43,903 nucleotides of DNA from Poronia punctata (lineage: Eukaryota > Ascomycota > Sordariomycetes > Xylariales > Xylariaceae). The stretch lies in contig MU401725.1 in NCBI GenBank assembly GCA_022579005.1, positions 1 through 43,903 of the forward strand, given 5' to 3'. The notes beneath the pieces were generated by a model. That model was not told where the DNA came from, made no database searches, and was given only the letters and a program-made list of their open reading frames with translations. Both the position numbers and the translations under genes were made by a program. Numbering within the stretch: position 1 is the first letter of the stretch; the number at the start of each line of letters is the position of its first letter. Positions 41,392 to 43,903 of the stretch are shown one piece after another.

Positions 41392-43903
41392 ATACTTATT
41401 TATAAGTATTTTATATTTAAAATAATTATATAACTAGGTTTTATATTTTAATTAGCTTTTAATTTATAAAATTAAAATATATTATATACTAATTTAGTTT
41501 TTATAGTAATTTAAATTTATTGCTTTACTAATTTATATTTATAGCTTAAATATATTTTTTATACTTTTTTTTTATAAAATAATTTTTAATTATTTAAGTT
41601 TTTAATATTTTAACTTTTTTGTTAGCTTTTTTTTATTATTTTGCCCTTTATTATTTTGCCCTTTATTTATTTAACTTTTATATTTAAATTATTATTATAT
41701 TATTAGCTTTTCGTTTTTTATTTAGTAAACTTAAATTTAGTGCTAAAAAAAATTTAGCTATGCTTAAAGTTTTAAATATAGTTACTAGTGCTAAAAAAGC
41801 TAAAGTAGCTAAAAAAAATAATAAAAATAAAAATAAAAATATAAATATACTATTTATGCTTAAACGTTGTTATTGCTTTTAAAAGTAAAAAACTAAAGCT
41901 TATAATAAAAGATTTAGCTAATATTAAGTATTAAAAATTATTTTTATTATAAATGCTTATTGCTTTTATTTTAAACATATAACTTATGCTTTTTAACTAG
42001 CTTTAAGTATACTTTTAGTAATTAAATATGCTTATTTTAACTTAAGTACTTTTTTATATAAAAGCTATTAAAAGTTTTATAATATTTATAAGCTAATAAG
42101 TTGTTTTAGCTTTTTTTTATATTTAATTTATTGTTTTTAATATTCTTTTTTTAGCTTTTTAAAATGCTATAATTTAATATAATTTATTTATTTAAACTTT
42201 TAAAATAGTTTAAAGCTATATTTATACTAGCTTAAAAAAATCTAAATAATTTTACTAGCTTTATTATTATAAATATAACTAGTGCTAATATTTAAAAAAG
42301 TTTAGTATTTTTTTATATTAAAATTGCTAGTATATAATTTTGCTTATATACTATATTTAATTAAATAGTAAATACTTATTAATTTATATTTAATTTTATT
42401 AGTAAAAAAAGTTTAAATAAAAAAAATACTATTTTTTATAGCTAGCATTATTTTTAAATAAAAATATTGCTTTAAAGCTTAATTAAATAACTAGTAATAA
42501 ACGCTATAAGTATTTTAATTTATATAGCTTTTAAACTTATTTTTAACTAATTTAAAGCTTAGCTTTATGCTATTAATATATATAAGCTACTTAGCTTTAT
42601 TTTTAACTTATAAAAATAAAATACTTAGCTTAGTTGTTAATAGTTTATTTATTTGTTAAAAAATTTAAAAAATTAGTTATTACTAAATATAAAGCTAAAA
42701 CTTAAAATAAAATTATTTAGTTATAAAAAAATAATAATATTTTTATTTTTAATTAAAAAAAATTTAACTTAATTTTAGCGTTATTTTATAAAGTTTTAGC
42801 TTTTTTGCTTTTTAAAATTAATTTTATATAAGTTAAAAGTAAATAATTATAAAATATTAAAATTAACTTTTTACTTTAAATATATAGTTTAGTAATATAA
42901 AGTAAAAAAATAAATAATAAAGTATAACTTTATATATAATTTATATATATTTTACTACTACTTTAAATAATTATTTTTTTAAAAAAATTTAAAGTGCTTT
43001 AAATATATAAATATTTTTATAGTATACTTATTAATTATATTTATATAGCTAATTTTTTTATTTTACTTTATAATAAGTTTTGCTATTAAAGTTTTTTTAT
43101 TTTATTATATTTTTAACTTTATAATTTTTTTTTCTTTTAATTTTAATAATAAAATATTTTAGTATAATTTTAAATTATAAAGTTTTAATAGCTAAACTAA
43201 AAATACGTTATGAATATAGTAATATTTATATAAGAAATTAAAGTAATATGCTTATAAACCTATTTTGCTTAAAACTTAAAATAGTTTTATATATTTAAAA
43301 TAAAGTTTTTTATTTTTTAAATTTAAATTTTTTTTTAATAAAATAATTAAATTATTAGTATTAAATATTATTAGTTTATATTTATTGTTATAGTATTTTA
43401 TATAATTTTTATTAGTAATTTGCTATTAATTTTTAACGTATTTTAAATTTTATTTAGTTTTTTAATTTTTTTGTTTATTATAAATATTTTTTTTAAAATA
43501 TTTATTTTAATAAACTTTTTAAATTTTAGTAAATATTTATATAATGCTTTAAAAAGTAAAATTTTAGTAATTTTGTTAATAAATAAATTTATTATAAAAT
43601 AAGCTTAAAATAATAATTATACTTAATTTGTTTTTTGCTTATTTATAAAGCAATAAAAGTAAGCTTTAATTATTTAATTAATTTTTTTTATTAAATTATT
43701 AGTTTAAAAATAAAACGCAACTAAATAGCATAGTTACACTTTAATATAAAAATATAATTTTAACTAAAGTTTACTTATAAATATTAGTTTTTTATTTAAA
43801 ATAATTTTTAGTAATAAACTATATTTATATTTTATTTTAATATAAAATAATAATGCTAATTTTAATACTATTATATTATTATTAATAAAAAATAATAAAG
43901 CTA
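41392..43903. repeat. A+T-rich, RIP-degraded repeat block (right flank)
   Basis: By eye about 90% A+T, CpG nearly absent, no open frames of note, residual C mostly in AGCT/GCTT contexts. It looks like the left flank and continues past the window end. Two copies of TTATTTTGCCCTTTA lie side by side near 41635-41665, a small remnant tandem repeat. The original element is not recognisable. Confidence 0.8.

Overview
The window looks like nuclear DNA of a filamentous ascomycete (Pezizomycotina, most like a Sordariomycete; this placement is an inference). The genes have short GT...AG introns of 57-179 bp and are spaced by long intergenic stretches. They encode a typical fungal set: Hom6, Erg13, Pex14, an Apd1-type protein and a BCS1-type AAA ATPase. 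There are no bacterial-style operons.

Layout. Positions 1-2060 and 41185-43903 are extremely A+T-rich and gene-free, as expected of old repeats degraded by RIP (repeat-induced point mutation). A fragment of about 205 bp occurs in both flanks in the same orientation, and its two copies differ almost only by C/T and G/A changes. Between the flanks lies a gene island of about 39 kb. In order it holds: a MITE-like inverted-repeat element (2534-2863); a small two-exon membrane-protein gene (3472-3847, +); homoserine dehydrogenase (3943-5120, -); a CCDC174-like nuclear protein (5809-6969, +); a large single-pass membrane protein of a fungal DUF family (7790-10290, -); a class V PLP enzyme (14288-15921, +); a low-complexity hypothetical protein (17753-18427, +); a BCS1-like AAA ATPase (21043-23166, +); HMG-CoA synthase (27957-29578, +); a DHCR24/Diminuto-like FAD oxidoreductase (30731-32404, -); an HSL-type alpha/beta hydrolase (33149-34699, -); the peroxin Pex14 (36251-37553, -); and an Apd1-type iron-sulfur protein (38478-39847, -).

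The genes are mostly unrelated housekeeping functions: amino-acid synthesis, mRNA processing, mitochondrial or AAA chaperone work, the mevalonate pathway, peroxisome import and Fe-S redox. HMG-CoA synthase, the sterol-reductase-like enzyme and the hydrolase are neighbours and might form a small isoprenoid or lipid-related group, but nothing in the sequence proves that.

The most unusual signal is in non-coding DNA. The octamer TACTCGTA (or its complement TACGAGTA) occurs 27 times by my count. All 27 lie outside coding exons, and only one or two would be expected by chance. They are mixed with many TAGGTA/TACCTA runs. The long gene-free stretches (10.3-14.3 kb, 18.4-21.0 kb, 23.2-27.9 kb) carry most of them.
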